From contig NZ_CAJHBQ010000004.1 of assembly GCF_904846685.1 (NCBI RefSeq), positions 1-64,000 on the forward strand: a stretch of DNA of 64,000 nt. The letters run 5' to 3'. Positions 47,664 through 57,057 of the stretch are shown here, piece by piece. This stretch comes from Psychrobacter submarinus (GTDB lineage Bacteria; Pseudomonadota; Gammaproteobacteria; Pseudomonadales; Moraxellaceae). The notes below the pieces were generated by a model. The model saw nothing but the letters and a program-made list of their open reading frames with translations. It did not search any database and was not told the origin of the DNA. Every line of letters begins with the position of its first letter. The first letter of the stretch is position 1. A program made the position numbers and the translations under genes.

Positions 47664-47861
47664 TTAGATGTATGGGCACATACGACGAACTGCTGCTTCG
47701 TCAGACTTGGCCACCATCTTTAGACCACGCAACTGGCGAATACGCTTAGGAGATTTCTTGGTCAAAATATGGCTTTTGAAGGCTTGCTTACGCTTGAAGC
47801 CATTCGCGGTTTTTTTGAAGCGTTTTGCGGCGCCGCTTCTAGTTTTCATCTTAACTTTCAT
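47664..47861 (-). CDS. rpmI: 50S ribosomal protein L35
   Basis: This 65-residue basic protein has the family signature [17 protein letters not shown] and the [16 protein letters not shown] segment. It pairs with rplT in the usual order. The infC gene often found upstream is not present in the adjoining 470 bp. Confidence 0.97.
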   Translation of the reverse strand: MKVKMKTRSGAAKRFKKTANGFKRKQAFKSHILTKKSPKRIRQLRGLKMVAKSDEAAVRRMCPYI

Positions 47862-48331
47862 GATGAGTTGCCTCTTTGTCTTTGATAGAACCTGGTCGTC
47901 AAACGATTGTTATCAGCGATTCATAAAATCTGCTCATCAATCAACCATTTGCCTCGAGGTGGGAGGCGCTATTTTAGCAGACTCGCTACTAATTTGCCAA
48001 TCAAAGTTTCAATTTTTAGCTCTAATTTTAGCTCTAATTAGTGAAACGCTATCATAGTAGCTAGTAGTGAATTCTCTTCAGCGGCAGCCTGTTTGTCCTT
48101 TTAGCGCGTAAAGCAACCGTTCACCCCTAAAAACATTGAAATTATCCGACAGCTATGGCTATAATAATGTATTCATATAAATGAATATAATATACTCTAA
48201 CGATACCCGTTTATACGATTAGCTCGTGTTAGCTCCTATATGAATTTGTATAGCAATACGTGGCATTAATGATTCGGCGAGGGCACTCCCAAACTTCTAC
48301 CTTTTAAGCATCCTTTTAGGAGATACTATCG
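47862..48331. other. Divergent spacer rpmI / thioesterase
   Basis: This 470-bp gap should contain the rpmI-rplT promoter (minus) and thioesterase promoter (plus). It holds a hairpin-forming GCCTCGAGGTGGGAGGC stretch (47952-47968) and a 12-bp direct repeat TTTTAGCTCTAA (48014-48025 and 48026-48037). The hairpin could be part of an L20-type leader control region, but that is not shown. No ORF is supported. Confidence 0.45.
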
Positions 48332-48784
48332 ATGATACCAACAGACCGAGAATTAGTCTTCGACGATACTGTATTCGTCTTTGAGACGGTCATGCGGGTG
48401 AGAAATAACGAAATTGGTGTTGGTAATTTTTTGACGCCAGAGTCTTTATCTCACCTATTGTCTGAGACTCGCGAGCGATTTTTATATGCCAAAGGTATCC
48501 AGCAGATTCATGCCGATTACCAAGGTCTTATTATAGTTGATATGCAATTGAACCTTTTTAGTATGGTGCGCACGCGTGAAGCGCTGTTATTTGAGGTAGG
48601 CGTACAGCAGTTATCCACTAAAGGCTGCGATATCAATATTAAGGTCACGCGCATGGATGATGGCTCTTTAGTAGCCAAATCACGCCAGCATTTTGTTAAT
48701 TATGATTATCGATCAGGTAAAGTCACGACTCTGAACAAGACAATCAAACAGGCCCTTGATCAATGTAAACAGGCTAACGCCTAA
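48332..48784 (+). CDS. Hot-dog-fold acyl-CoA thioesterase-like protein
   Basis: This 150-residue protein shows the pattern of 4HBT-type thioesterases: an N-terminal strand (VFVFETVMRVRNNEIG), a central helix (LSHLLSETRERFLYAKG) and then four strands (LIIVDMQLNLF, ALLFEVGVQQLS, DINIKVTRM, LVAKSRQHFVNYD). The family hydrolyses acyl-CoA thioesters. Here the usual catalytic Asp at DxxGHVNN is reduced to RNNEIG, so activity is uncertain. A good TAGGAGA ribosome site precedes the ATG. Confidence 0.75.
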   Translation: MIPTDRELVFDDTVFVFETVMRVRNNEIGVGNFLTPESLSHLLSETRERFLYAKGIQQIHADYQGLIIVDMQLNLFSMVRTREALLFEVGVQQLSTKGCDINIKVTRMDDGSLVAKSRQHFVNYDYRSGKVTTLNKTIKQALDQCKQANA

Positions 48785-48916
48785 GCCCTACTTTTCTGTT
48801 TTTTCTTGCTGTTTTTCTTATTATCGTATCGCATTCAAGCCACCTGTATAGTATTATCGATCTAGCCTAATGCTAATCAACCGCCCTCCCCTTTTTTATC
48901 AGACGCTAGAGATATT

Positions 48917-49756
48917 ATGACTGTACCGGCTTGGCTCACTGCTATCACCTTTAATTCCGACGGACTCATTCCAGCAATCGCTCAAGACCATCAATCAGGA
49001 CGTATCTTGATGATGGCCTGGATGAATAGCGAAGCGCTGCAACTGACTGCCCAAACGCAAACAGCGGTCTACTTTTCGCGCTCTCGTAATCAGCTGTGGC
49101 ATAAAGGCGAAACCTCAGGGCATACCCAGCACGTACATGATATCCGCTTAGACTGTGACGCTGATGTTATCGTACTCAGTGTCACCCAGGTGGGCGGTAT
49201 CGCTTGTCATACTGGCCGTGAGTCCTGCTTTTATCAGCGTTTGGACTTGTCGGGCTCAGAGCCCACTTGGCAAGCAGTGGAACCGGTATTAAAAGACCCT
49301 GCCGATATCTATAGCACTAACTCTCAAAGCCCTGAAGCTACAGAAACTACGAGTAAAACGAACACTAACTTGGCTGAAGAGAATCATCAAAGCCTGCAAG
49401 CTGAAGACTCCATTTTACAGCAGCTCGATCAAGTCCTCAGCGCCCGCAAGCAAGCAGATAGCGATAGCTCTTATGTGGCAAGCCTTTACGCAAAAGGTCT
49501 TAACAAGATATTAGAAAAAGTAGGCGAAGAGGCGACCGAGAGCATTATTGCGGCCAAAGACTTGGCCCATAGTGATGCGCAACTAGATAAAGAAGCCTTT
49601 GATGCCGCGCGTTATGAGTTTATTTATGAAGTGGCTGACGTGTGGTTCCACAGTTTAATTGGTCTGGCTTGGTTCGATATAGAGTCAGACGCCATCTTAA
49701 ACGAGCTGGGCCGACGCTTTGGTCTCTCAGGCATCGATGAGAAAGCGTCGAGATAA
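48917..49756 (+). CDS. hisIE: Phosphoribosyl-AMP cyclohydrolase / phosphoribosyl-ATP pyrophosphatase
   Basis: This fused enzyme performs the second and third steps of histidine synthesis. The HisI half (about 1-125) has [10 protein letters not shown], the metal-binding CDADV and [10 protein letters not shown]. The HisE half (about 170-279) has [15 protein letters not shown], the metal-binding EExxE helix, and [10 protein letters not shown] polar linker of about 40 residues joins them. tatABC follows, a common gammaproteobacterial order. Because hisI and hisE are often separate in Moraxellaceae relatives, the fusion is worth noting. Confidence 0.93.
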   Translation: MTVPAWLTAITFNSDGLIPAIAQDHQSGRILMMAWMNSEALQLTAQTQTAVYFSRSRNQLWHKGETSGHTQHVHDIRLDCDADVIVLSVTQVGGIACHTGRESCFYQRLDLSGSEPTWQAVEPVLKDPADIYSTNSQSPEATETTSKTNTNLAEENHQSLQAEDSILQQLDQVLSARKQADSDSSYVASLYAKGLNKILEKVGEEATESIIAAKDLAHSDAQLDKEAFDAARYEFIYEVADVWFHSLIGLAWFDIESDAILNELGRRFGLSGIDEKASR

Positions 49757-50141
49757 CCTATCATATAGTGAGTTCAGTATAAAAACGATACAGTGGGACT
49801 GGAATAAGTTTTTCGCAGCCTCTATCTACGTAGGCACAGCACGCAAGGAAAATTTAGACCAGTTGCACGTTGATATATAATGTATCTGTTTTATTTAGGA
49901 TCGACTATATGTCGAAAACAAAAGTACCACTACCTATTTACTCTGTGTGATTGTTGCGACTTTCACCTTTTTGTCATAACGGCAAGGTATAATAGTATTT
50001 TTACGTCAGCGTTATGTCTGTATTTTTGTCAAATAGATCAATATTCTATAAAATAACAGTAGCGCGGTGGCGGCAATACTGATGTCAACAACTAAAGAGC
50101 AGCATTCACACTCAGAAATCTCAGACATTAAGGATATCATT
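49757..50141. other. Spacer hisIE / tatA with dispersed repeat
   Basis: This 385-bp gap contains the repeat at 49791-49866. The remaining sequence is AT-rich, and AAGGAT is placed 8 nt upstream of tatA. The frame open from 50067 is an upstream extension that is unlikely to be translated. Confidence 0.55.
49791..49866. repeat. Dispersed palindromic repeat, copy B
   Basis: CAGTGGGACTGGAATAAGTT to AATTTAGACCAGTTGCAC is a partly palindromic block whose reverse complement matches 15396-15480. Shared blocks include ACTGGT, TAAATTTT, CTTGCGTGCTG, GCTGCG and AACTTAT. The two copies differ in the loop. Confidence 0.6.
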
Positions 50142-50423
50142 ATGGGCAGTTTTTCTATTACGCATTGGCTCATTCTCTTGGTGGTCGTGGTCGTCGTTTT
50201 TGGCACCTCAAAGCTTAGAAATGCCGGCAAAGACTTGGGCGGCGCGGTCAAAGGCTTCAAAGATGCGGTCAAAGACGAAGAAGCCGAAAACGTTAAAAAA
50301 CACCGCGTACTCGATCATGAAGCTGGCGTGTCCCCCAATAGCAGCGCTAATAAAACGCACGGCACCAAAGTTGATGATATTGAAATCAGTCCTGCTGCAA
50401 GCGATGATCAACATAAAGTTTAG
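50142..50423 (+). CDS. tatA: Twin-arginine translocase subunit TatA
   Basis: TatA oligomerises to form the Tat passage for folded proteins. The 93-residue protein begins [20 protein letters not shown] (transmembrane helix), has the [21 protein letters not shown] amphipathic helix, and ends in a polar tail. The start is set by AAGGAT before ATG 50142. It lies 74 bp upstream of tatB. Confidence 0.95.
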   Translation: MGSFSITHWLILLVVVVVVFGTSKLRNAGKDLGGAVKGFKDAVKDEEAENVKKHRVLDHEAGVSPNSSANKTHGTKVDDIEISPAASDDQHKV

Positions 50424-50497
50424 TTCGACAGAGTAGTTAGTACAGCCGCTACGTTGGTTATTTTTACCTGCTCTATAGATAGTGATGCTCAGGCCTT

Positions 50498-51160
50498 ATG
50501 TTTGATATCGGATTTTCAGAATTACTCTTATTTGGCGTTATTGCCTTAATCGTGCTTGGCCCGGAGAAGCTGCCACAAGCAGCGCGTACTGCTGGTCAAT
50601 GGTATGGCAAAATTCGCCGTACTGTCTCAACGCTACAGTCCGAGATAGAAGCTGAGCTTGATCTAGCAGAGACCCGTCAGCAGATGCAAAAAGAGCTGGC
50701 AAAAATCCGTCAGACAGAAGCGCAAATGAAGCGCGAGATGGCTGAGTTACGCGGCAGTATGCAAGAGTTTGAATCTGCTCAGAATCACAGCTTAAAAGAT
50801 GAAAATAATTCTACTAGCTTAAAAAAAGAGCCAAACGCTCACAAGGATAATGATACTGCTGTCGATGCTAGCAAAAGCGCGGCGACGCCAACTTTAGATG
50901 AACAATATGCTTATGATAGTGACTTGATGGTTGATAAGCAGTCCGAAGCTATAAATACTGACTCAGCCTCTAGCGACGATATAAATACGCCTATAATGAC
51001 GCGTCCATGGGAGAATATGTGGTTTCGCTTAGGGGCTTACGATAAGGCGCGTCGTCTGCCTGCTGCGCCTTACATGCCGAATTATAAAGCTGATACTTTG
51101 CTCTATAGCCAAACCGATGCGGATAACCCCATGCCTCATAATGAAGAGGCGAGTTTATGA
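50498..51160 (+). CDS. tatB: Twin-arginine translocase subunit TatB
   Basis: TatB works with TatC in binding signal peptides. The 220-residue protein begins MFDIGFSELLLFGVIALIVLG and continues with the PEKLPQAARTAGQWYGKIRR amphipathic helix, then a coiled-coil region and a long polar acidic tail that ends in a conserved-looking basic segment (WENMWFRLGAYDKARRLP). The C-terminal tail is longer than in E. coli. It overlaps tatC by 4 bp (ATGA), showing translational coupling. Confidence 0.94.
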   Translation: MFDIGFSELLLFGVIALIVLGPEKLPQAARTAGQWYGKIRRTVSTLQSEIEAELDLAETRQQMQKELAKIRQTEAQMKREMAELRGSMQEFESAQNHSLKDENNSTSLKKEPNAHKDNDTAVDASKSAATPTLDEQYAYDSDLMVDKQSEAINTDSASSDDINTPIMTRPWENMWFRLGAYDKARRLPAAPYMPNYKADTLLYSQTDADNPMPHNEEASL

Positions 51161-52035
51161 CATTGTTTAAACGCCAAAAAAGCCGGCAAGAAAAACGAGC
51201 TCATGAAGAGGCAGTTGATAGCGCATCTTTTGGTAGTGTTGATACTAAAAGTGCTCAAGACGAAAAATCCGATGATTTATTAGACTCTCTTGCAGACATG
51301 CCCATCACTGAGCATTTGATTGAGCTACGCCGGCATCTAATCAAGATCTGCGCCGCGGTATTAATCGTATTCTTAGCACTGGTTGGTTTCTCACGGGAGC
51401 TTTATGATTTTTTATCTGACCCATTAGTGGCGCAGCTGCCTGCTAACTCAACGATGATCGCGACCGACATTACCTCTAACTTTATGGCGCCCATTCGCTT
51501 GACTATATTTGTGGCTGCCTTTTTTGCCATGCCTTATATTCTTTATCAAATTTGGTCTTTTGTCGCACCAGGGCTGTACAAAAAAGAGAAAAAAGTCGCA
51601 ATACCGGTACTATTATCATCGATTATGCTGTTTTATGCCGGCGTGGCTTTTGCTTACTTTGTCGTCCTCAAAGGCGTACTTAAATTCTTTATCGTTTTTG
51701 CGCCACAAAACGTATTGCCGATGACCGATATAGACAGTTATCTGAGCTTTGCCTTGAAGTTATTTATGGTGTTTGGGCTGACGTTTGAGATTCCAGTGGT
51801 GACTTTGCTGTTGATATTGGTCGGTATCGTCTCCATTCAAAGCTTAGAAGATAAACGCCGTTATATCATTGTGGGCTGTTTTGCCATAGCGGCGGTAGTG
51901 ACGCCGCCAGATGGGGTATCGATGTTGATGCTCGCGTTCCCGATGTGGCTGTTGTTTGAGTTGGGCTTATTTTTAGCTAAAATCTTGCTTAAAGACAAAA
52001 AAGAAGGTCTAGTCGCTGAGCACTCAGAGCATTAA
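51157..52035 (+). CDS. tatC: Twin-arginine translocase subunit TatC
   Basis: TatC is the multi-span receptor of the Tat system. The 292-residue protein has a roughly 40-residue charged N-terminal extension, then MPITEHLIELRRHLIK, which is the family start, six membrane helices and the FMAPIRLTIFVAAFFAMPYILYQ signature. Asn/Glu residues in EIPVVT and the SFVAPGLYKKEKK loop are typical. It is the last gene of the tat operon. Confidence 0.96.
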   Translation: MTLFKRQKSRQEKRAHEEAVDSASFGSVDTKSAQDEKSDDLLDSLADMPITEHLIELRRHLIKICAAVLIVFLALVGFSRELYDFLSDPLVAQLPANSTMIATDITSNFMAPIRLTIFVAAFFAMPYILYQIWSFVAPGLYKKEKKVAIPVLLSSIMLFYAGVAFAYFVVLKGVLKFFIVFAPQNVLPMTDIDSYLSFALKLFMVFGLTFEIPVVTLLLILVGIVSIQSLEDKRRYIIVGCFAIAAVVTPPDGVSMLMLAFPMWLLFELGLFLAKILLKDKKEGLVAEHSEH

Positions 52036-52311
52036 CAAAGCAAAAGTGATATCAATGCTTTATGAAATGATTAGTGCGTTAAAAGACAATGACTGCTGAT
52101 AGCAAATGTTTGCTCATAAAGACAAAGCTAATCTGTTAAAATCAGTAGTGCTCATTTACGCATGCGCAACAAACCCTATTCCAATCAAGAAAGCGCCTTA
52201 TTTGCGTTTTTTCTCTTCTAATGAGCCATTGTTTACGCAGTGGCTTTTTTTAGCCCCGTGTCTTTTATTTCATGCTTCATTTTATTCTGTTTTACATTTA
52301 GGTAGCTTTTT

Positions 52312-53808
52312 ATGTCTGCATCTATGCCCGCTTATATGAGTGACCCTACCGAAGAGCAGCTTGCTGCGCTTAATATGGCGATGGATCATAAATCGTTTAA
52401 GGTGGTCGCTTATGCCGGCGCAGGTAAAACGACTACTCTAAAGCTGATTGGTGAGCGGCTGCGTGGTCGCGGTTTGTACTTAGCCTTTAACAAGGCTATA
52501 GCTAATGATGCGCGCGCCAAGTTTCCAGGACACGTCGACTGCCGGACCTTTCATTCGCTCGCCTATCGCCATGTGCCGCGAGACATTACCGCTAAGCTAT
52601 CATTGCCTCGGTTTTCGCCGAAACGCTTAGGTGATGACTTAGGCTTGCAGCCGGTGCAAGTGCGACGGCAGATAGAAGGCTCGAATAAATACATCACTTT
52701 GACCCCAGCTCGCCTTGCGCGATTTGTCAGCGATGCAGTCAGTCATTTTTGTAGTACCCATGCCAGCTACCCTGCGCCCCGGCATTTATTGTTTCCCAGC
52801 TGGCTCGATGCGGCAGATAGCGAGCAGCTGCGTGAGATGCTCTACCCTGCCGTCGAGCAGCGCTGGCTACAGTCTATCGATGCCCGCCATCCAGCTGGTA
52901 TCGGTCATGATATTTATCTCAAATTATGGGCACTCTCCAAGCCTACTATCCCGGCCGACTTTATCTTATTTGATGAAGCGCAGGATGCCGACCCTTTGAT
53001 GATGGGTATCTTGACGCAGCAATCAAAGCAAGTTATCTATGTTGGCGATGCTCATCAGCAGATCTATGAGTGGCGCGGCGCGGTCAATGCGATGAAGAAA
53101 CTACCGCTACCGCAAACCTTATTGACCCAGTCGTTTCGCTTCGGCGAACCTATCGCTGAGGTGGCTAATACGTTACTTAAAGCGCTACAAGAGGACGTGC
53201 CTCTCAAAGGCAACCCCAATAAAAGCTCCTCTACTGAGAAGGGCCTCGTACATAGCAAAAAGGACGCCATTCTTTGCCGTACTAACGCGGCGGCTATGGC
53301 GCAGTTGTTAACCGGTCTAAAGTTAGGCCACCGTGTGGCGCTACAAGCCGATACCGAGCGTATGCTGAAGTTCTGCCAAGCGGCAGAAAACCTCAAAAAC
53401 GGTAAATCTGCTTATGGCGTGCCAGAGCTGGCGTATTTTTATAACTGGTCGGATGTGCAAGAGTATTCAGAAACCAATGAGGGCAGCGATCTAAAAACCT
53501 TAGTTAAATTGGTCGATGATCATGGCACTAGCGTCTTGACGCGCGCGGTGAATAGCTTAACTCGTGTTGAGAACGCCGATTACGTCATCTCAACCGCGCA
53601 CAAAGCCAAAGGGCTTGAATGGGGCAAAGTACAGCTCGATGATGACTTCTATTATGATGTCACGACCAACGGCATTAAGATTAGCCCTGAAGAATTGCGT
53701 TTGTTGTATGTGGCTTGTACTCGCGCACAGAATAACTTAGATATTGCTAATATTGGACCGCTGATCTCAGGACTGCAAACGGGTAAAAAGGTTATTTATG
53801 GCAGTTAG
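52312..53808 (+). CDS. UvrD/Rep-type superfamily I DNA helicase
   Basis: This 498-residue ATP-dependent helicase has the Walker A motif AYAGAGKTTTL (GAGKT at 36-40), Walker B and neighbouring motif ILFDEAQDADP, motif III VGDAHQQIYEWRGA, motif IV SFRFG, motif V/VI in AHKAKGLEW and LLYVACTRAQNNL. It is shorter than UvrD and resembles the Fbh1-like branch. It may process stalled forks or recombination intermediates. A TTTAGGTAG site precedes the ATG, and the 276-bp gap after tatC shows no other gene. Confidence 0.88.
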   Translation: MSASMPAYMSDPTEEQLAALNMAMDHKSFKVVAYAGAGKTTTLKLIGERLRGRGLYLAFNKAIANDARAKFPGHVDCRTFHSLAYRHVPRDITAKLSLPRFSPKRLGDDLGLQPVQVRRQIEGSNKYITLTPARLARFVSDAVSHFCSTHASYPAPRHLLFPSWLDAADSEQLREMLYPAVEQRWLQSIDARHPAGIGHDIYLKLWALSKPTIPADFILFDEAQDADPLMMGILTQQSKQVIYVGDAHQQIYEWRGAVNAMKKLPLPQTLLTQSFRFGEPIAEVANTLLKALQEDVPLKGNPNKSSSTEKGLVHSKKDAILCRTNAAAMAQLLTGLKLGHRVALQADTERMLKFCQAAENLKNGKSAYGVPELAYFYNWSDVQEYSETNEGSDLKTLVKLVDDHGTSVLTRAVNSLTRVENADYVISTAHKAKGLEWGKVQLDDDFYYDVTTNGIKISPEELRLLYVACTRAQNNLDIANIGPLISGLQTGKKVIYGS

Positions 53809-54054
53809 TTTGCTCATTTATTTAGCAGCTTAAGACTTTTATGTCCTTTGAACTCTTAGACGTTATAACTAAATTTCAAACTTGGTGTTTACCAAGCAAT
53901 ATTTTAATTTTGTATAACGATTTGCTGAGCAAAAGCCGTAGCCTACCCGAACGCTTATAAACCTTGTCATTAAATTCAATTTTCCGCTGTAGACTATCAT
54001 TCGCGACACATAACCTACCGATCCAAAACAGCTAAAACCTTTAATTCTTATACT

Positions 54055-55056
54055 ATGTCTAATAAACACTCTAATCCTTTATTTAGCAACCCCGTCCGTC
54101 TACTCGCCCCAATGGAAGGCTTGACCGATCCGTTAATGCGGCAAATCTTGACACAGATTGCCGCCGATTTGGGTCGCCCTTATGACTGGTCGGTGAGTGA
54201 GTTTATTCGCGTCACCCAAACTGTCCTGCCTGCGCATGTATTCTATAAATACGTGCCAGAGCTGCATCACGATGCTAAGACCGCCTCAGGTACGCCTATT
54301 CATATCCAGTTGCTCGGTAGCGAAGCGCAGTTGATGGCAGAGAATGCGGTCTTTGCTTGTGAGCTTGGTGCGCCCGCTATCGATATTAATTTTGGTTGTC
54401 CTGCTAAGACGGTCAATAGCCATCGCGGCGGCTCGGTGCTGCTCGATGAGCCTGAAGTCATGTATCAGATTATTAGCGCCGTACGCCAAGCAGTTCCTAG
54501 CGATATTCCTGTGTCAGCAAAGATACGTCTCGGCTACACCGATACCAGCCGTATGGATGATATACGCGGGGCGATTGCCGCGAGCGGCGCCGATTGGCTA
54601 ACCATCCATGCGCGCACTAAGACCCAAGGCTATAAGCCGCCTGCTTACTGGGAGAAAATTCAAGGCTTTAATAGCCTAGATATCCCAGTGATTGCTAATG
54701 GTGAGATTTGGAACACTGAGCAAGCACAGCTATGTATCAGGCAATCAGGCACCAGCCATTTGATGCTCGGACGCGGGGCGGTGACGCGGCCGGATTTAAT
54801 TGCGCAAGTGGATAAAATAGATGTAGCTAAGGACGAATCGTTGAAAACGTCGACACTACTTTGGTCAGACTTAATCACTCATCAAATTAAGTTTTTGCAA
54901 GGCGAAGCAAAAAATGATGTGGTGCTCGTTGGTCGTTATAAGCAGTGGCTGGGCATGCTGACTAAGGGCTATATGGAAGCACAAAGCCTATGGAATGAGA
55001 TCAAAAGGCAGAAAGATAAAGCGGCTATTATCGCCGCTTTACAAGCGAGTCGCTGA
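54055..55056 (+). CDS. dusC: tRNA-dihydrouridine(16) synthase
   Basis: This FMN-dependent enzyme reduces U16 in tRNA to dihydrouridine. The 333-residue protein has the N-terminal LLAPMEGLTDP, catalytic Cys in NFGCPAKTVNSHRGGS, KIRLGYTD, the IHARTKTQGYKPPAYW loop typical of DusC, and FMN-phosphate binding in MLGRGAV. No clear ribosome site was seen at the start. It precedes convergent MAPEG/OsmC genes. Confidence 0.92.
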   Translation: MSNKHSNPLFSNPVRLLAPMEGLTDPLMRQILTQIAADLGRPYDWSVSEFIRVTQTVLPAHVFYKYVPELHHDAKTASGTPIHIQLLGSEAQLMAENAVFACELGAPAIDINFGCPAKTVNSHRGGSVLLDEPEVMYQIISAVRQAVPSDIPVSAKIRLGYTDTSRMDDIRGAIAASGADWLTIHARTKTQGYKPPAYWEKIQGFNSLDIPVIANGEIWNTEQAQLCIRQSGTSHLMLGRGAVTRPDLIAQVDKIDVAKDESLKTSTLLWSDLITHQIKFLQGEAKNDVVLVGRYKQWLGMLTKGYMEAQSLWNEIKRQKDKAAIIAALQASR

Positions 55057-55131
55057 TAAAAAATTCTAAATTAAGGAAGCTGTTAAATACCGTTTTTCGC
55101 TTTTATTATTTCAACGCTTTGACTTTAACAG

Positions 55132-55557
55132 CTAAGCGCTAATCCGAATCGCAATATAAAATAGCATTAGCGGACAGGCCATTGATAGCACCCAAAGAAT
55201 AGAGCGAAAAGTCGCCAAATTAGTAATATAAGCCGCGCAATAACCGATACGGATAATCACATATAGCCAAGCTAAGGTATTAATAATGGGCTGTGGTACA
55301 AAGAACAGCATCGCGACAATAACCGCTGCCAAAAATACCGGTAGCGTCTCATAGCTGTTTTGCTGAGCGGCATTCGCCCGCGCCGCAGCACCTGTAGTCT
55401 GCCGCAAAAACTCTCGCGGATGGGCGTTATCCGAAAGACCAAAGCCGCCTAACACCTTGGCCATTATTGCCATCAGTAGCGGTAATAAACTGGCGACCAC
55501 CATTGCCCATATCGCGGCAGCGGCAGTATCAGGGATAAAACCAAAGAGGTAAATCAT
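55132..55557 (-). CDS. MAPEG family membrane protein
   Basis: This 141-residue protein has four hydrophobic segments and the MAPEG pattern of an arginine/asparagine-rich loop (AAARANAAQQNSYETLPVFL) followed by a membrane helix. The family includes glutathione-dependent eicosanoid and detoxification enzymes; bacterial members are mostly uncharacterised. The ATG abuts the stop of the OsmC gene (TAGATG), so the two are coupled. Confidence 0.87.
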   Translation of the reverse strand: MIYLFGFIPDTAAAAIWAMVVASLLPLLMAIMAKVLGGFGLSDNAHPREFLRQTTGAAARANAAQQNSYETLPVFLAAVIVAMLFFVPQPIINTLAWLYVIIRIGYCAAYITNLATFRSILWVLSMACPLMLFYIAIRISA

Positions 55558-55986
55558 CTAACCATCTGCCCCTTCGCCTGTCGTTATGACAAAATCATGA
55601 GTGATGTTAACGCCGCCATCTACTAGCATACGACTGGCTGAACAGTACTTATCAGCGGAAAGTTTAATGGCTTTTTCAACCTGTTTTTCAGCGATATCTT
55701 GTCCGCTAACCACAAAATGTAGGTGGATATCTGTATATACTGCTGGGATAGTTTCCGCCCGCTGTGCAGTCAGCTCGCAGCGTACATCCTGCACCTCTTG
55801 CCGCGATTTTTGTAAGATAGATACCACGTCGTAGCTGGCACAGCCGCCAAGCCCTAGTAGTACTAGCTCCATGGGACTTGCGCCCTTCTCTTTATCAGCG
55901 TCGATCTGAACGTTATGCCCTGATGGCGCTACGCCCATAAAAGCTTTATTCTCTTGCCAAGTGACGCTCGCTTTTGATTCTGCCAT
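55558..55986 (-). CDS. OsmC family peroxiredoxin-like protein
   Basis: This 142-residue protein has the OsmC/Ohr fold. The two catalytic cysteines are in GGCASYDVVSIL and KYCSASRML, the spacing expected for thiol-dependent peroxidases, and the residue PMELVLLGLGG surrounds the first. It resembles the YhfA-like branch more than Ohr. It is transcribed before the MAPEG gene and shares an operon with it, which suggests a shared detoxification role. Confidence 0.88.
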   Translation of the reverse strand: MAESKASVTWQENKAFMGVAPSGHNVQIDADKEKGASPMELVLLGLGGCASYDVVSILQKSRQEVQDVRCELTAQRAETIPAVYTDIHLHFVVSGQDIAEKQVEKAIKLSADKYCSASRMLVDGGVNITHDFVITTGEGADG

Positions 55987-56365
55987 CTTCTTATCCTAAT
56001 ATTATTAATTTACGGTACTGATTTATGCCGTTAGTGTAGCACTAGTTTAGCATTAGTTTCATCTAGGGTTTGTCTAGAATCATAAACTTAAAGCCTGCTT
56101 GAGCCTAAGTGAGCAAGTTTGGTTATTGACCGCCTTATCATTATTTAACAAAAGTTGTATTTTAAGTTATTGATTTTAAATCGTTAAATTTGTGAAACAT
56201 TTTATAGCAAATTATCGTTACACATTTTGACCATTTCTTGTTTTAATAAGGGTAATAAAACTTATTCTAATTTGGCAGCGATAGTCACTACCTTATAATA
56301 ATTATGTTGGCTATCGAAAGTCGCTTGGCAATAAGTTATTTTTAGATAAATTAAAAGGTTAAGTC
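55987..56365. other. Divergent spacer OsmC / rppH
   Basis: This 379-bp AT-rich gap holds the OsmC-MAPEG promoter on the minus strand and the rppH promoter on the plus strand. I see no repeat or ORF. A ribosome site (AAGG) precedes rppH. Confidence 0.4.
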
Positions 56366-56887
56366 ATGATAGATGCAGACGGCTTTCGCGCCAATGTCGG
56401 CATCATCTTGGCAAATACACAAGGGCAAGTACTGTGGGCAAAGCGTATCGGACACAACGCTTGGCAGTTTCCGCAAGGCGGTATCGACCGCGGCGAGACG
56501 CCAATGGATGCGATGTACCGCGAACTCTGGGAGGAGGTCGGGCTGCATCCGCGCCATGTCGACTTATTGGCAGTCACTCAAGATTGGTTACGCTATCGCT
56601 TGCCAAAGCGCTACGTGCGCCATGGGCAGTATCCTTTATGTATTGGGCAAAAACAAAAATGGTTTTTGCTACGCTTAGATGAGCCGAATACTCAACACAT
56701 TCGCTTTGATGAGGGAAAACCTGAATTTGACCATTGGCAATGGGTCAGCTACTGGTATCCGCTCGGACAAGTGATTCACTTTAAACGCGGGGTCTATCGC
56801 CGTGCTTTGCAAGAGCTGGTACGCGAATTACCCCTTAGACAAGAGCTGATTATTCCGGAACAAAACAATCATTTATTGATGGAATAG
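56366..56887 (+). CDS. rppH: RNA pyrophosphohydrolase
   Basis: RppH removes pyrophosphate from 5'-triphosphate mRNA ends and so starts RNase E decay. The 173-residue protein has [18 protein letters not shown], the Nudix box (residues 38-60, G-x5-E-x7-R-E-x2-E-E-x-G pattern), and the [14 protein letters not shown]-terminus characteristic of RppH. The length is that of the short Moraxellaceae form. A large terminator follows. Confidence 0.96.
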   Translation: MIDADGFRANVGIILANTQGQVLWAKRIGHNAWQFPQGGIDRGETPMDAMYRELWEEVGLHPRHVDLLAVTQDWLRYRLPKRYVRHGQYPLCIGQKQKWFLLRLDEPNTQHIRFDEGKPEFDHWQWVSYWYPLGQVIHFKRGVYRRALQELVRELPLRQELIIPEQNNHLLME

Positions 56888-56905
56888 ACGCTCACGTCAA
56901 TGAAA

Positions 56906-56958
56906 GATGCTCGCTGTCATATCTAAAACATCAGATATGACAGCGAGCATTTTTTATG
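56906..56958 (+). terminator. rppH terminator
   Basis: GATGCTCGCTGTCATATCT and AGATATGACAGCGAGCATTTTTT form an almost perfect 18-bp stem with a short loop and T-run. Confidence 0.92.
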
Positions 56959-57057
56959 TCTGTAGCTATTTTTCTGGCAAGCCTAATAAAGCATAGCTCC
57001 ATTTTTCAGCCCCTGTAACCTGTATAACGTCACAATATTGCGTGGAATGCTCGCTAC

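Noticed and set aside
50067..50141. N-terminal extension of TatA from ATG 50067
   Set aside because: TatA needs its membrane helix at the very start, and AAGGAT marks ATG 50142.
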